A stretch of DNA of 64,000 nt, from NCBI GenBank assembly GCA_035550975.1, contig DASZOC010000013.1, positions 1 through 64,000 on the forward strand, read 5' to 3'. The DNA is from DASZOC01 sp035550975 (GTDB lineage: Bacteria > Actinomycetota > CADDZG01 > WHSQ01). The position numbers and the translations under genes are program-made. Below, piece by piece: positions 33,517 through 42,296 of the stretch (position 1 is its first letter; each line of letters begins with the position of its first letter). The notes beneath the pieces were generated by a model that did not search any database, had not been told where the DNA came from, and saw only the letters and a list, made by a program, of their open reading frames with translations.

Positions 33517-34845
33517 CTAGACGACGGCGTGGAGGTTCCAGGTTCCGTCTACGCCTTTGAGGTCGTGCGGGCCCTTGTCCTCGAAGGTGATACCGCTTCC
33601 GGCAACGAGCGGGGGCAACGCAGGCGAGACGAGGATCTCACCGGGACCCGCCGCGTCCATGACGCGCGCCGCTATGTGCACGGCGATGCCGCCGACGTCG
33701 TCTCCTCTCAGTTCGATCTCGCCGGTGTGCAGGCCACAGCGGAACTCGACCCCGTCCGACTTCGTCTCCTTGCACACCCGGGCGGCCGCTCGAACGGCTT
33801 GCGCGGGACGGTCGAACGTCGCGAGGTACCCGTCGCCGAGCCGTTTGATCAATCTCCCGCCATGCCATTCGACCTGCTTCGAAACCACCGAGTCGACCCC
33901 GTCGAGCACCTGCTTCCACCTCTGGTCTCCCATCGCCGCCGCCGCCGATGTCGATCCGACGATGTCGGCGAACAGCAATGTCGAAAGGATCCTCTCGTCA
34001 TCGCGCGGTGAACGGGAGCCGGTCAGGAACTCCTCGACCTCGTCGACGAGAGCCTGCGAGTCACCGAGGAAGGGCATGTAGTCGACGCCCTCGAGCTCGA
34101 CGAGCTTCGACCCCGGGATGTGTTCGTGCAGGTAACGGGCATTCTCGACTGGAACCGCGACACTCTTCGTCCTATGCAGGATCAAGGTAGGGACCTGTAT
34201 GGCACCGAGAACGGGTCGAACGTCGGTCTCCGCGGCGATCGCGAACATGTTCCGGACCGCGTCGCGGCTAACCGCGTTCCGTTGCCATTTCGCCCACCAG
34301 GCGAGGAACCGCTCGTCTCCCTCCGCCGACTGCGGGTTCACCAGCGTAGCTACGCCTTCTTTCTCCCCCCACGTCTGCACCACGAACTCGATCTGCAGAT
34401 CCCGCTCTTCGGGCTTCTGCCCCCACGGATAGTCCTCGTGCCACGTCGTCGAGGCAAAGGACCCATAGAGGATCAGAGCCGAGACGCGGTCCGGATGCGT
34501 AGCGGCGAGCGTCATGCCGACCGCACCGCCACCATGCATGGCGATCAATGCGGCTTTCTCACAACCGACGTCATCGAGCAGGGCGAGGACGTCGTCCATG
34601 CTCTCGTCGAGGCTTCCCGCGCCGCACAGACGGTCGGACAGGCCACTCCCGCGCGGGTCGTAGACGATCAAGCGCCCCATCGACGCGAAAGTGTCCAAGC
34701 CTCGGCGGACCGCAGGGTGTTCGAGTAAGACCTCGAAGTTCGAGCCCCACGGAAGGATCAGGACCGCTACGCGTTCGCCTTCGCCGATGCAGGTGTAGGC
34801 GATGTTGATATCGCCGGACTTCGCGTAACGGATCTGCGGATCCAT
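33517..34845 (-). CDS. Alpha/beta-hydrolase fused to class III adenylate/guanylate cyclase
   Basis: 442 residues from the ATG at 34845, whose first base is the last base of the polA stop (TGATG). The N-terminal half (about 1-270) is an alpha/beta-hydrolase with YDPRGSGLSDR and an AMHGGGAVG elbow in which the usual nucleophile Ser is replaced by Gly, so esterase activity is doubtful. The C-terminal half (about 285-442) is a class III cyclase: metal Asp in LLFADIVGST, KRLGDG with the adenine-type Lys and second metal Asp, and VHIAARVM, where His stands in place of the usual Asn but the transition-state Arg remains. Same layout as mycobacterial Rv1900c. Confidence 0.88.
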   Translation of the reverse strand: MDPQIRYAKSGDINIAYTCIGEGERVAVLILPWGSNFEVLLEHPAVRRGLDTFASMGRLIVYDPRGSGLSDRLCGAGSLDESMDDVLALLDDVGCEKAALIAMHGGGAVGMTLAATHPDRVSALILYGSFASTTWHEDYPWGQKPEERDLQIEFVVQTWGEKEGVATLVNPQSAEGDERFLAWWAKWQRNAVSRDAVRNMFAIAAETDVRPVLGAIQVPTLILHRTKSVAVPVENARYLHEHIPGSKLVELEGVDYMPFLGDSQALVDEVEEFLTGSRSPRDDERILSTLLFADIVGSTSAAAAMGDQRWKQVLDGVDSVVSKQVEWHGGRLIKRLGDGYLATFDRPAQAVRAAARVCKETKSDGVEFRCGLHTGEIELRGDDVGGIAVHIAARVMDAAGPGEILVSPALPPLVAGSGITFEDKGPHDLKGVDGTWNLHAVV

Positions 34846-37595
34846 CACCCTTTGGCTTCGGCCCAGTTCCCGCCGAAAGACGCATCGACCTCGAGCGGGA
34901 CCTCCATGTGACACACGCTGGTCATCTCGCGGCGTACCAGTTCGAGGGCCGGGTCCTTCTCTTCGTCGGGGACCTCGAAGACCAGCTCGTCGTGGACCGT
35001 GAGGATCATCTGGGTCTGCATGCCGTCGTCCTGGAGCGCACGGTCGACGTTGATCATCGCGAGCTTCATGATGTCGGCGGCCGAGCCCTGGATCGGAGCG
35101 TTGAGCGCCTGGCGTTCGCCGATCGCACGCACCCGCGGGTTCCCACTGCCGAGCTCGGGCAGGTAGCGGCGACGGCCGAACATCGTCGTCGTGAAGCCAT
35201 CCTTGTGCGCCTGGGCTACAACCTCGTCGAGGAAGTCGGCGACGCCTCCGAACTGATCGAAGTAGGTGTCCATGATGTCTTGCGCCTCGTGGACCGGGAC
35301 GTTCAACCTCTCCGCCAGCCCCGGCGCGCCCATCCCGTAGGCGAGGCCGTAGTTCACCATCTTCGCGGTGGAGCGATGCTTTGTCGTGAGCTTCTTCTCG
35401 TCGACGCCGAAGATGCGACATGCGGTCGCCGTGTGGACGTCCTCGCGGTTCTTGAACACGTCCAGAAGGATCGGGTCCTTCGACAGGTGCGTCATGACCC
35501 GGAGCTCGATCTGCGAGTAATCGACCGACAACAGCACATGGCCCGGTTCGGGGATGAAGGCGCGGCGTATCTGCTTGCCGAGGTCGGTCCGGATCGGGAT
35601 GTTCATCAGGTTCGGGTTCGTGCTGGACAACCTTCCCGTCGCGGCAACGGTCTGGTCGTAGGTCGTGTGGACGCGGCCGTCGTCCGGGTCGACCAGCGGG
35701 GGCAACGCGTCGATGTAGGTGTTCTTGAGCTTCGCGAGCTCACGGTAGTCGAGCAGCTTCGGCACGAACTCGTGCTGGTCGACCAGTTGCAACAGCGCGC
35801 GTGCGTCTGTCGACAGGCCCGTCTTCGTCCTGCGCGTGGTCTTCAACCCGAGCTTGTCGTACAGCAACACGCGAAGTTGGCTGGGAGAACCCAGATTGAT
35901 CCGTTCGCCTGCCAGCTCGTAGCACTCCGTTTCCAGCTCCGCGATCCTTTTCTCGAGGTCGCGCCCGACCTCCGCGAGGTAGTCGAGGTCGATCTTGATA
36001 CCGACCTCCTCCATGCGCGCGAGAACCGGGATCAACGGGTGCTCGATCGTGCGGTAGAGCTCGGTCATACCCAGTCGTTCGAGCTCGGGCTCGACCGCGG
36101 CTGCAACCTCGGCGATCGCCAACGCCCTCAACGACGCGTCCTCTGCTTCGACCTCGACCGGATCTCCTTCGAGCGCGAGCGATCCCTGCGTCGCCTCCGG
36201 CGCGTCACGTTCCACACCGTCGATCGCTTTGAGCTCACGACCGGAGTACTTCCGCGCCATCTCCTCCAACGCGTATCCCGGCGCGCCGGGGTCGAGCAGA
36301 TAGGTGCCGACGTGCGTGTCGAGGTAGAGGCCGCGCAACCCGATCCCGCCTGCGCGCAGCGACAGCAACGCGGCACGGCCGCCGTGCACGACCTTGTCCA
36401 GCGAAGGATCTTCCAGTGGCTCCCTCAACCCCGCGACCACCTCTTCGACCGTCGTCCCTCGAGGATCGAGAGGAACGAACGCGGTCTCCCCCGCGCCCCA
36501 CGAGAACGCCAGCGATCGTGGCGCGCCGCGCGGAGAAGCAGGAACCAGGTCGACCGCGAACCGGCCCGCGGCGGCAAGGTCCGCGGCAAGGTCCGCGAGG
36601 TCGGCCGGTGAGACCGCGACGCGGAGCTGAAGCTCGAACGCTTCGCCCTCGCCCTCGGCAGCTTCCGGAAGGTCGGACATCAAGCGCTCGAGCAGGACCC
36701 GGAACTCCAGGGACTTGAAGAGCTCTCGCACCTCTTCCATGTCCCACGCGCCCATCTTCAGGTCGTCGAGGCTGACGTCGAGCGGCACCTCCGCCAGCGT
36801 CGAGAGCTGTTTGTTTACCGCCACCTGGTCGGCATGCGCCGCGAGGTTCTCGGCCAGCTTCGGCGTCTGCTCGGCGGCGTGCGCCACGGCTTCCTCCGCG
36901 CTCCCGTATCTCTGCACGAGCTTCGCGGCCGTCTTCGTTCCGACGCCGGGGACCCCCGGGAGGTTGTCGGAGTTGTCTCCCTCCAGCGCCTTGAGGTCCA
37001 CGTACTTCGCAGGCGGGACGCCGTAGCGTTCCTCGACCGCCTTGGGGTCCATCTCGACGATGTCGGAGATCCCGCGGCGGTTGTACAGCACGTGGATGTT
37101 GTCGTTGACGATCTGGAAGAAGTCCCTATCCCCCGTCACGATGCGGACGTCGACGCCCTCCTTCTCGGAGCACTTCGCGAGGAAAGCGATGATGTCGTCG
37201 GCCTCGTGGCCGGGAAGCTCGAAGATCGGGATGTGCAGGACCTTCAACACTTCGCGAATGAGCGGGACCTGCGACGTGAAGGTATCGGGGGCCGAGCTGC
37301 GGTTGGTCTTGTAGTCCGCAAACGCCTCCGAGCGCTCGAGCGGGGCGGCCATATCCAAGCAGCACGCGATGTGATCGGGCTTCTCGTCCTGCATGACCTT
37401 GATCAGCATCGACGTGAAGCCGAAGACCGCGTTCGTATGCGTCCCGTCGCTGGTCGCGAGGTCTTCGGGCAGCGCGTAGAACGCTCGGAACGCCAACGAA
37501 TACCCGTCCAGCAACAACAGCTTCGGTCGCGACGCCTTCTTCTTGGCTTTGCCGCTTGTCGTCGTGGGTGACGCGGTCTTGGTGGGTGGGGCCAC
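34845..37595 (-). CDS. polA: DNA polymerase I
   Basis: 916 residues from a GTG. Order: 5' nuclease domain (about 22-310; LLLDGYSLAFRAFYAL, GDRDFFQIV, the helix-hairpin-helix PGVPGVGTKTA), a 3'-5' exonuclease-like domain (about 330-500), and the polymerase domain with motif A VDYSQIELR, motif B around AKMVNYGLAYGMG and motif C VHDELVFEV. In the exonuclease-like domain motif I reads FAVDLVPA, lacking the catalytic Glu, and motif II lacks its Asp, so proofreading is predicted absent, as in other actinobacterial PolI. Divergent from dtxR with only 35 bases between. Confidence 0.97.
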   Translation of the reverse strand: MAPPTKTASPTTTSGKAKKKASRPKLLLLDGYSLAFRAFYALPEDLATSDGTHTNAVFGFTSMLIKVMQDEKPDHIACCLDMAAPLERSEAFADYKTNRSSAPDTFTSQVPLIREVLKVLHIPIFELPGHEADDIIAFLAKCSEKEGVDVRIVTGDRDFFQIVNDNIHVLYNRRGISDIVEMDPKAVEERYGVPPAKYVDLKALEGDNSDNLPGVPGVGTKTAAKLVQRYGSAEEAVAHAAEQTPKLAENLAAHADQVAVNKQLSTLAEVPLDVSLDDLKMGAWDMEEVRELFKSLEFRVLLERLMSDLPEAAEGEGEAFELQLRVAVSPADLADLAADLAAAGRFAVDLVPASPRGAPRSLAFSWGAGETAFVPLDPRGTTVEEVVAGLREPLEDPSLDKVVHGGRAALLSLRAGGIGLRGLYLDTHVGTYLLDPGAPGYALEEMARKYSGRELKAIDGVERDAPEATQGSLALEGDPVEVEAEDASLRALAIAEVAAAVEPELERLGMTELYRTIEHPLIPVLARMEEVGIKIDLDYLAEVGRDLEKRIAELETECYELAGERINLGSPSQLRVLLYDKLGLKTTRRTKTGLSTDARALLQLVDQHEFVPKLLDYRELAKLKNTYIDALPPLVDPDDGRVHTTYDQTVAATGRLSSTNPNLMNIPIRTDLGKQIRRAFIPEPGHVLLSVDYSQIELRVMTHLSKDPILLDVFKNREDVHTATACRIFGVDEKKLTTKHRSTAKMVNYGLAYGMGAPGLAERLNVPVHEAQDIMDTYFDQFGGVADFLDEVVAQAHKDGFTTTMFGRRRYLPELGSGNPRVRAIGERQALNAPIQGSAADIMKLAMINVDRALQDDGMQTQMILTVHDELVFEVPDEEKDPALELVRREMTSVCHMEVPLEVDASFGGNWAEAKG

Positions 37596-37623
37596 GTGAC
37601 CAGCCTATCGGGGCTCTTACAAT
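37596..37623 (+). promoter_or_regulatory. dtxR promoter, transcript possibly leaderless
   Basis: GTGACC (37596-37601), 16 bases, TACAAT (37618-37623). The start codon GTG is at 37631, only seven bases after the -10, so transcription would begin at or within a base of the start codon. A leaderless mRNA, frequent in actinobacteria, is inferred from this spacing. Confidence 0.5.
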
Positions 37624-37630
37624 CACCGGC

Positions 37631-38317
37631 GTGAGCGAACCGTCACCCGATCTACGCAGCCTCAATCCCGCGTCGAAGGAATACCTCGAGGCGATCTACG
37701 AGCTCGAAGAAGAGGGGCACCGCGTGCTGCAAGCACGCGTTGGTGAACGGCTCGGCCTCGCTCCGGCAACCGTTTCGGAGGGCATCCGCCGGCTCGTCGG
37801 TGAGGGATATCTCGAGGAGGGGTCCGGCCGCGACCTCGTCCTAACGCCGGAAGGACGCCGCATCGCAGAAGCTCTAGTGCGCCGGCACCGGCTCGCGGAG
37901 CGGATGCTCGTCGACATCCTGGGCATCCAGTGGCACCTGTGCCACGAGCAAGCCGAGGACTGGGAGAAGGTCATGACGCCCGAGGTCGAGCAAGCGATCC
38001 TCGCGAAGCTGTCGGGCGAAGCCACGTGCCCACACGGCAACCCGATCCCCGGAACGCCATCGACGATCAAATGGTCCGATCTCAAACCGGTGGCGGCGAT
38101 GGACGTCGGCCAGACCGCTCGGTTGACGCGCCTCCTCGAGGATGTCGAGCTCGACCACGACGTCCTGAAATACCTGGAGGACCACAACCTGATGCCGGGC
38201 AGGGACCTGACCCTGGTCGAGGTTGCGCCGGACGACACGCGCACGCTGGAGGTCGACGGCCACCGCGTCGCCCTCGGTAACGCCCTTGCCGACAACCTGT
38301 GGGTGCTGCCCCGCTAG
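37631..38317 (+). CDS. DtxR/IdeR-family metal-dependent repressor
   Basis: 228 residues from GTG 37631. N-terminal winged helix (LNPASKEYLEAIYELEEEG; LAPATVSEGIRRLV), then the metal/dimer domain with LVRRHRLAERMLVDILG, CHEQAEDWEKVM and CPHGNPIPG, which carry the family's metal ligands, and a C-terminal FeoA/SH3-like domain (about 155-228). Iron (IdeR/DtxR-like) or manganese (MntR-like) cannot be settled, but the full three-domain length and the IdeR-type box in front of the adjacent iron operon favour iron. The stop overlaps the ABC ATPase stop by four bases. Confidence 0.93.
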   Translation: MSEPSPDLRSLNPASKEYLEAIYELEEEGHRVLQARVGERLGLAPATVSEGIRRLVGEGYLEEGSGRDLVLTPEGRRIAEALVRRHRLAERMLVDILGIQWHLCHEQAEDWEKVMTPEVEQAILAKLSGEATCPHGNPIPGTPSTIKWSDLKPVAAMDVGQTARLTRLLEDVELDHDVLKYLEDHNLMPGRDLTLVEVAPDDTRTLEVDGHRVALGNALADNLWVLPR

Positions 38318-39354
38318 ACGGGGACGCCGTTCGAGAAGAAACGCGCCTGCCCGGCGAGCCGCGCCCGAACGCGGGCGTCGACGCGCAGTTCGGGGTGGGG
38401 GCCGAGCAACCTGACGTTCACCACCGTCCCGTCGGCCAGCTGTGCCGTCACGAGCTGGTCGTGACCGTAGAACTCCGTACGAACGATGCGGGCGTCTCCG
38501 ACCTCGTCGAAGACGAGCTCGATCGCTTCCGGCCTCACGAGGACCTCGGCTTCGCCATCAGGTACCCCCGGCGCCGCTATCGCGCCCAGTGCGGTCGAGG
38601 CGCGCCCGCGGCCCACGTTTGCCCGCAGGAAGTTCGCCTCACCTACGAGCGAGGCAACCCGTCGCGACGACGGCGAGCCGTAGACCTCGTGCGGGCTGCC
38701 CACCTGGAGGACACGCCCCTGCACCATCACGGCGACCTCGTCGGCCATCGCCAGGGCCTCCTCCTGATCGTGTGTGACGAAGATCGCCGTCGCCTTGACG
38801 TCATGGAGGAGCTGAGCGACCTCTGCGCGTACCGACGCGCGCAGCGTCGCGTCGAGGTTCGAGAAGGGCTCGTCCAACAAGACCACCTCGGGCGACGGAG
38901 CGAGAGCCCGGCCCAACGCGACCCTCTGCTGCTGGCCCCCCGAGAGCTCGTGGGGCATCCTGCGCTCGAAACCGTTCAGGTCCATCATCTCGATGACGTC
39001 GGTGACCCGCTCGTCATCACGATCGAGACCGAAGGCGATGTTGTGCCATACGTCGAGGTGCGGGAACAACGCCCACTCCTGAAACACCATGCCGATACGG
39101 CGCTTCTCGGGCGGCACCCATTCGCCGCCCCCCGCGACGGGGCGATCGCCTACCCAGACCTCGCCCGCGGCGGGGGCTTCGAAGCCGGCGATCACGCGCA
39201 GCGCGGTCGTCTTGCCACACCCGCTCGGCCCCAGCAGAGCCATCAGCGTCCCGCTCCGAAGCGTGAGGTCGAACCCGTGCAACGCGACCGCATCGTCGAA
39301 GATCTTCGTGACGCCGGCGCAGCGGAGCGCGACGCCTTCCGCGGCTGCGTTCAC
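38314..39354 (-). CDS. Ferric iron ABC transporter ATPase (FbpC-like)
   Basis: 346 residues from a GTG overlapping the permease stop (GTGA); the frame is open upstream to 41055 but that is permease sequence out of frame. Walker A GPSGCGKTT, signature LSGGQQQRV, Walker B VVLLDEPFSNLD, switch His in VTHDQEEAL, and a C-terminal TOBE-like regulatory domain (about 240-346), as in FbpC/AfuC. It powers ferric iron uptake with the two genes upstream. Confidence 0.92.
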   Translation of the reverse strand: MNAAAEGVALRCAGVTKIFDDAVALHGFDLTLRSGTLMALLGPSGCGKTTALRVIAGFEAPAAGEVWVGDRPVAGGGEWVPPEKRRIGMVFQEWALFPHLDVWHNIAFGLDRDDERVTDVIEMMDLNGFERRMPHELSGGQQQRVALGRALAPSPEVVLLDEPFSNLDATLRASVRAEVAQLLHDVKATAIFVTHDQEEALAMADEVAVMVQGRVLQVGSPHEVYGSPSSRRVASLVGEANFLRANVGRGRASTALGAIAAPGVPDGEAEVLVRPEAIELVFDEVGDARIVRTEFYGHDQLVTAQLADGTVVNVRLLGPHPELRVDARVRARLAGQARFFSNGVPV

Positions 39355-40985
39355 TCGGCCGGCACCTCGATCTTCTCGACCTCGACCCTGCGAACGAGCA
39401 CATACAACGGCACCGCACAGATAGCGATAAGGAGCAGTGCCGGAGCTGCAGCCTTCGAGTACAGCCCCGCGGCAGCACCGGTCCAGATGGAAGTGGCCAG
39501 CGTGTCGAAGCCGGTAGGTCTGAGCAGCAACGTCGCCGGCAGCTCCTTCATCGAGGTGAGGAACACGAGCGCGGCTCCCGCGAGGGCGCCGCGTGCGATC
39601 AACGGGGCGACCACGCTGAGGTAGACGTGCCGCCTCGTCCGTCCGAGAGCACGGCCCGCTTCCTCGACACGCGGCCCCATCTGCATCAGCGCGCCGCGTA
39701 GCGGCTCCGTCGCCTGTGGCAGGAACAACACGACGTACGCGATCACCACCAACGGCAGGCTCTGGTACAGCCACGGAGCGAAGTTCGATGCGAAGAACAC
39801 GAACGCTAGCGCCGCCACGATCCCGGGCAACGCGTAACCCGTGTACGACAGGCGTTCGACACTCCGTGTGAAGCCGCCTTGATGACGCGCCACGAGTCTG
39901 GCTATCGGGAACGCGCTGGCGACCGCTGCGAGTGCCGCAGCCGACGCGACCACGAGCGAGCCGACGGCCGGCGCCAGCGTGAGCTCGATGTCCGTGCCGG
40001 CTGCGAATCCGCGGATCAGCCAGAAGACGATGACCGCCAGAGGCCCCACCAAAGCGAACAGAGTGACGGATCCACAGAGAACCAGCGACGGCCATGTCCA
40101 CTTGCCGAGCTCGATCGGCGTCACTCGCCGCGCCGTCCCCGCTCCCGATCGGTAGTAGCGCGCGCGTCCGCGCGCCCGTTGTTCGAGGACCAACACGGCA
40201 AGGGCGAGGCCCACCAGCATCAGTGAGAGCAGCGCTGCCGGCGTGCGGTCGAACGCGCCCTTGTACTGGAGATAGATCGCCTGCGTGAACGCCGGGAAAC
40301 GCATGAGAGACACGGCTCCGAAATCGTGCAACGCGTAGAGCGCGACCAACAAGCCGCCCGCCGCGATCGACGGGCGCAGCGACGGAAGCGTCACGCGCCG
40401 GAACGTCGTCCATCGCGTGTGGGCAAGGCTGCGGGACGCGTCCTCGATCGACGGGTCGAGGCCCTTGATGCCTGCCGACACCAACAGGAACACGTACGGA
40501 TAGGTGAACAGGGTCAGCGCGATGAACGCTCCTGGGAATCCGGTGATGTCGGGCAGACGCTCGACCCCGAGTGGGGCCTCCAGGAGCTGCTGGAGCATGC
40601 CGCGGGGGCCGAACGCCGCTATCAACGCGAACGCGCCGACGTAGCTCGGGATCACGAGTGGGAGCGAGACGAGCACGGCCCACGCGCGACGCCCCGGCAG
40701 GTCCGTACGCGTCGTCAGCCACGCAAGCGGCACCCCGACCGCTACTGCAGCGATCGTCACCGCGGCCGCGAGGCCGAGCGTGCGTAGCGTCAACCACACG
40801 GTTCGCATCCTGAGGATCAGGTCCCAGCTCGACGCGTCCGCCTCGGCTGCGCGCAGAGCCAGGTACGCGAGCGGCGTCACCATGACGGCACACACGGCGA
40901 GCGACGCGACCACGAGCCCACGCGAAGCGCGGGCCGGTGGGAGGGATCGGCGTAGGCCTGCGGAAGCTTCCGCGACCAGGCTCAT
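39351..40985 (-). CDS. Ferric iron ABC transporter permease (FbpB-like, fused double permease)
   Basis: 544 residues with about twelve membrane helices in two homologous halves, the form of FbpB/SfuB/HitB. Two EAA-type loops are visible: DASRSLAHTRWTTFRRVTLP and EEAGRALGRTRRHVYLSVVA. Both couple to the ATPase. It follows the binding protein gene by 14 bases and overlaps the ATPase gene. All parts expected for ferric uptake are present in this operon. Confidence 0.93.
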   Translation of the reverse strand: MSLVAEASAGLRRSLPPARASRGLVVASLAVCAVMVTPLAYLALRAAEADASSWDLILRMRTVWLTLRTLGLAAAVTIAAVAVGVPLAWLTTRTDLPGRRAWAVLVSLPLVIPSYVGAFALIAAFGPRGMLQQLLEAPLGVERLPDITGFPGAFIALTLFTYPYVFLLVSAGIKGLDPSIEDASRSLAHTRWTTFRRVTLPSLRPSIAAGGLLVALYALHDFGAVSLMRFPAFTQAIYLQYKGAFDRTPAALLSLMLVGLALAVLVLEQRARGRARYYRSGAGTARRVTPIELGKWTWPSLVLCGSVTLFALVGPLAVIVFWLIRGFAAGTDIELTLAPAVGSLVVASAAALAAVASAFPIARLVARHQGGFTRSVERLSYTGYALPGIVAALAFVFFASNFAPWLYQSLPLVVIAYVVLFLPQATEPLRGALMQMGPRVEEAGRALGRTRRHVYLSVVAPLIARGALAGAALVFLTSMKELPATLLLRPTGFDTLATSIWTGAAAGLYSKAAAPALLLIAICAVPLYVLVRRVEVEKIEVPAE

Positions 40986-40999
40986 CTAGCCATGATCGA

Positions 41000-42043
41000 C
41001 TAGAGCAACCCGACCTCGGCGAGCAGATCCAGGGCCGGTTCCAGCGTTCCCGCAAGGTCCGATAGGTCGATCTCGGGGGATTCGATGTCGTCGAGGGCCA
41101 CCAGCTCGACCGCTGGCGCGTAGCCGTCGACCACCGGGTACTCCCATGTCTCTTCCGCGAAGTACGTCTGCCCCTGCTCGCCCGTCAGATAGTCGAGAAG
41201 TCTCGTCGCCGCGTCCGGATCCTTGCTCGACGTGAGGATCCCGGCCCCCGCCGCGTTCACCAGCGCCCCAGGGTCGCCTCCGGTGAAGAAGTGGTTCTCC
41301 ACCGGGATCTCCCCGTCTTCCGCCGCGACCTCGTACTTGTAATAGTGGTTGACGAACCCGACCTCGATCTCGCCCGCGGCGACGCCGCGAACGGTGGAAC
41401 TGTTGTCCTCGTACAGCCGAGGGTCGTTCGCGACCAGCCCCTCGAGGAACTCGCGCGTCGCGTCTTCACCTTCGGTCGCGATCATCCCGGCGACGAACGC
41501 CTGGAACGAGCTGTTCGTCGGCGCGAAACCGATCCGTCCTTTCCACTGCGGGTCGGTGAACCCGAGGATCGAGTCCGGTAGGTCCGCCTCCGTCAGTTCG
41601 TCGGTGTTGTACGCCGCTACCCTCGCCCTGCCCGAGAGGCCCACCCACGTCCCTTCCGAGGAGCGGAAGCGCTCGTCGACCCGGTCGAGTATCTCTTGGT
41701 CGATCTGGGCCAACAGGCCCTCCGCCGCGACCGCCCCGAGAGAGCCGGCGTCCTGCGAGACGAAAACGTCGGCGGGAGACGAGTCGCCTTCTTCCATGAT
41801 TGTGGCGGCGAGCTCGGCGGAGTCGCCGTATCGGACGTCCAGCGTGATCCCGGTGTCGGTCTCGAACTGCTCGTAGAGCGGGCCGACGAACTCCTCATCG
41901 CGCCCGGAGTAGACGGTCAGGGATGCGCCGGCATCATCGTCCGGCTCGGTCGCCCCCGCGGGCGTCGCATCATCGCCGCAGCCGGCCAGCCCGAGGACGA
42001 GGGCCGCGGCCGCGGCGGTTCCGATCAGCTTGCGTAGCTTCAC
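41000..42043 (-). CDS. Ferric iron-binding lipoprotein (FbpA-like)
   Basis: 347 residues from a GTG with AAGGAG upstream. Lipoprotein signal with lipobox GLAGC. The mature part is a class of Fe(III) binding protein: LTVYSGRDEEFVGPLYEQF at the start, and the twin-tyrosine NHYYKYEV that binds iron in FbpA/FutA relatives. An acidic linker follows the lipid-anchored Cys. First gene of the operon; an IdeR-type box covers its -10. Confidence 0.93.
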   Translation of the reverse strand: MKLRKLIGTAAAAALVLGLAGCGDDATPAGATEPDDDAGASLTVYSGRDEEFVGPLYEQFETDTGITLDVRYGDSAELAATIMEEGDSSPADVFVSQDAGSLGAVAAEGLLAQIDQEILDRVDERFRSSEGTWVGLSGRARVAAYNTDELTEADLPDSILGFTDPQWKGRIGFAPTNSSFQAFVAGMIATEGEDATREFLEGLVANDPRLYEDNSSTVRGVAAGEIEVGFVNHYYKYEVAAEDGEIPVENHFFTGGDPGALVNAAGAGILTSSKDPDAATRLLDYLTGEQGQTYFAEETWEYPVVDGYAPAVELVALDDIESPEIDLSDLAGTLEPALDLLAEVGLL

Positions 42044-42058
42044 GCGCTCTCCTTCATT

Positions 42059-42076
42059 TGTTCGGTCGACCGAACA
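42059..42076. promoter_or_regulatory. Perfect 18-bp palindrome in the fbpA leader
   Basis: TGTTCGGTCGACCGAACA is a perfect palindrome 16 bases upstream of the fbpA start, between the promoter and the ribosome site. A further TGTTCGG half occurs at 42082-42088. It looks like an operator for a dimeric regulator (TetR-like spacing) and is distinct from the IdeR box. Regulator unknown. Confidence 0.5.
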
Positions 42077-42093
42077 TCTCCTGTTCGGCGGCC

Positions 42094-42112
42094 GGAGGTT
42101 AGGCCAACCTAA
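42094..42112. promoter_or_regulatory. IdeR/DtxR-type iron box of the iron ABC operon
   Basis: The 19 bases GGAGGTTAGGCCAACCTAA match the IdeR consensus (TTAGGTTAGSCTAACCTAA) at 16 of 19 positions. It covers the predicted -10 (TAACCT, 42101-42096 on the minus strand), so binding would block transcription of the iron operon when iron is plentiful. Confidence 0.75.
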
Positions 42113-42125
42113 CCGGCGCCGTCAA
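42096..42125 (-). promoter_or_regulatory. Promoter of the iron ABC operon
   Basis: On the minus strand TTGACG (42125-42120), an 18-base spacer, TAACCT (42101-42096). The iron box overlaps the spacer's end and the -10. Confidence 0.55.
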
Positions 42126-42151
42126 ATGCCCGCGCTGCTGGCGCGGGGTCG

Positions 42152-42180
42152 TTGACCGGACGTCCGCCGCCGGGTACGGT
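42152..42180 (+). promoter_or_regulatory. Promoter upstream of gltB leader
   Basis: TTGACC (42152-42157), exactly 17 bases, TACGGT (42175-42180). Transcription would begin near 42187 and run at once into two terminator-like hairpins before gltB. Confidence 0.55.
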
Positions 42181-42211
42181 CACGCAGACTTCCCCGTCGG
42201 ATCCACGGAGC

Positions 42212-42240
42212 AACGGCGCTCTCTCGGAGCGCCGTTTTTT
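42212..42240 (+). terminator. First terminator-like hairpin in the gltB leader
   Basis: AACGGCGCTC and GAGCGCCGTT form a 10-bp stem around TCTCG, followed by a run of six T. It is about 25 bases after the predicted start site. With the second hairpin it forms an attenuator-like arrangement. Confidence 0.75.
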
Positions 42241-42251
42241 GTTGCCCGAAG

Positions 42252-42279
42252 CCGGCGCTTTCGCAGAGCGCCGGTTTTT
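42252..42279 (+). terminator. Second terminator-like hairpin in the gltB leader
   Basis: CCGGCGCT and AGCGCCGG form an 8-bp stem with a seven-base loop, followed by five T. It shares the CGGCGCT...AGCGCCG core with the first hairpin, so the two look like a duplication. It ends 17 bases before the gltB ATG. Confidence 0.7.
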
Positions 42280-42296
42280 GTGTCGGAAAGGATTCC

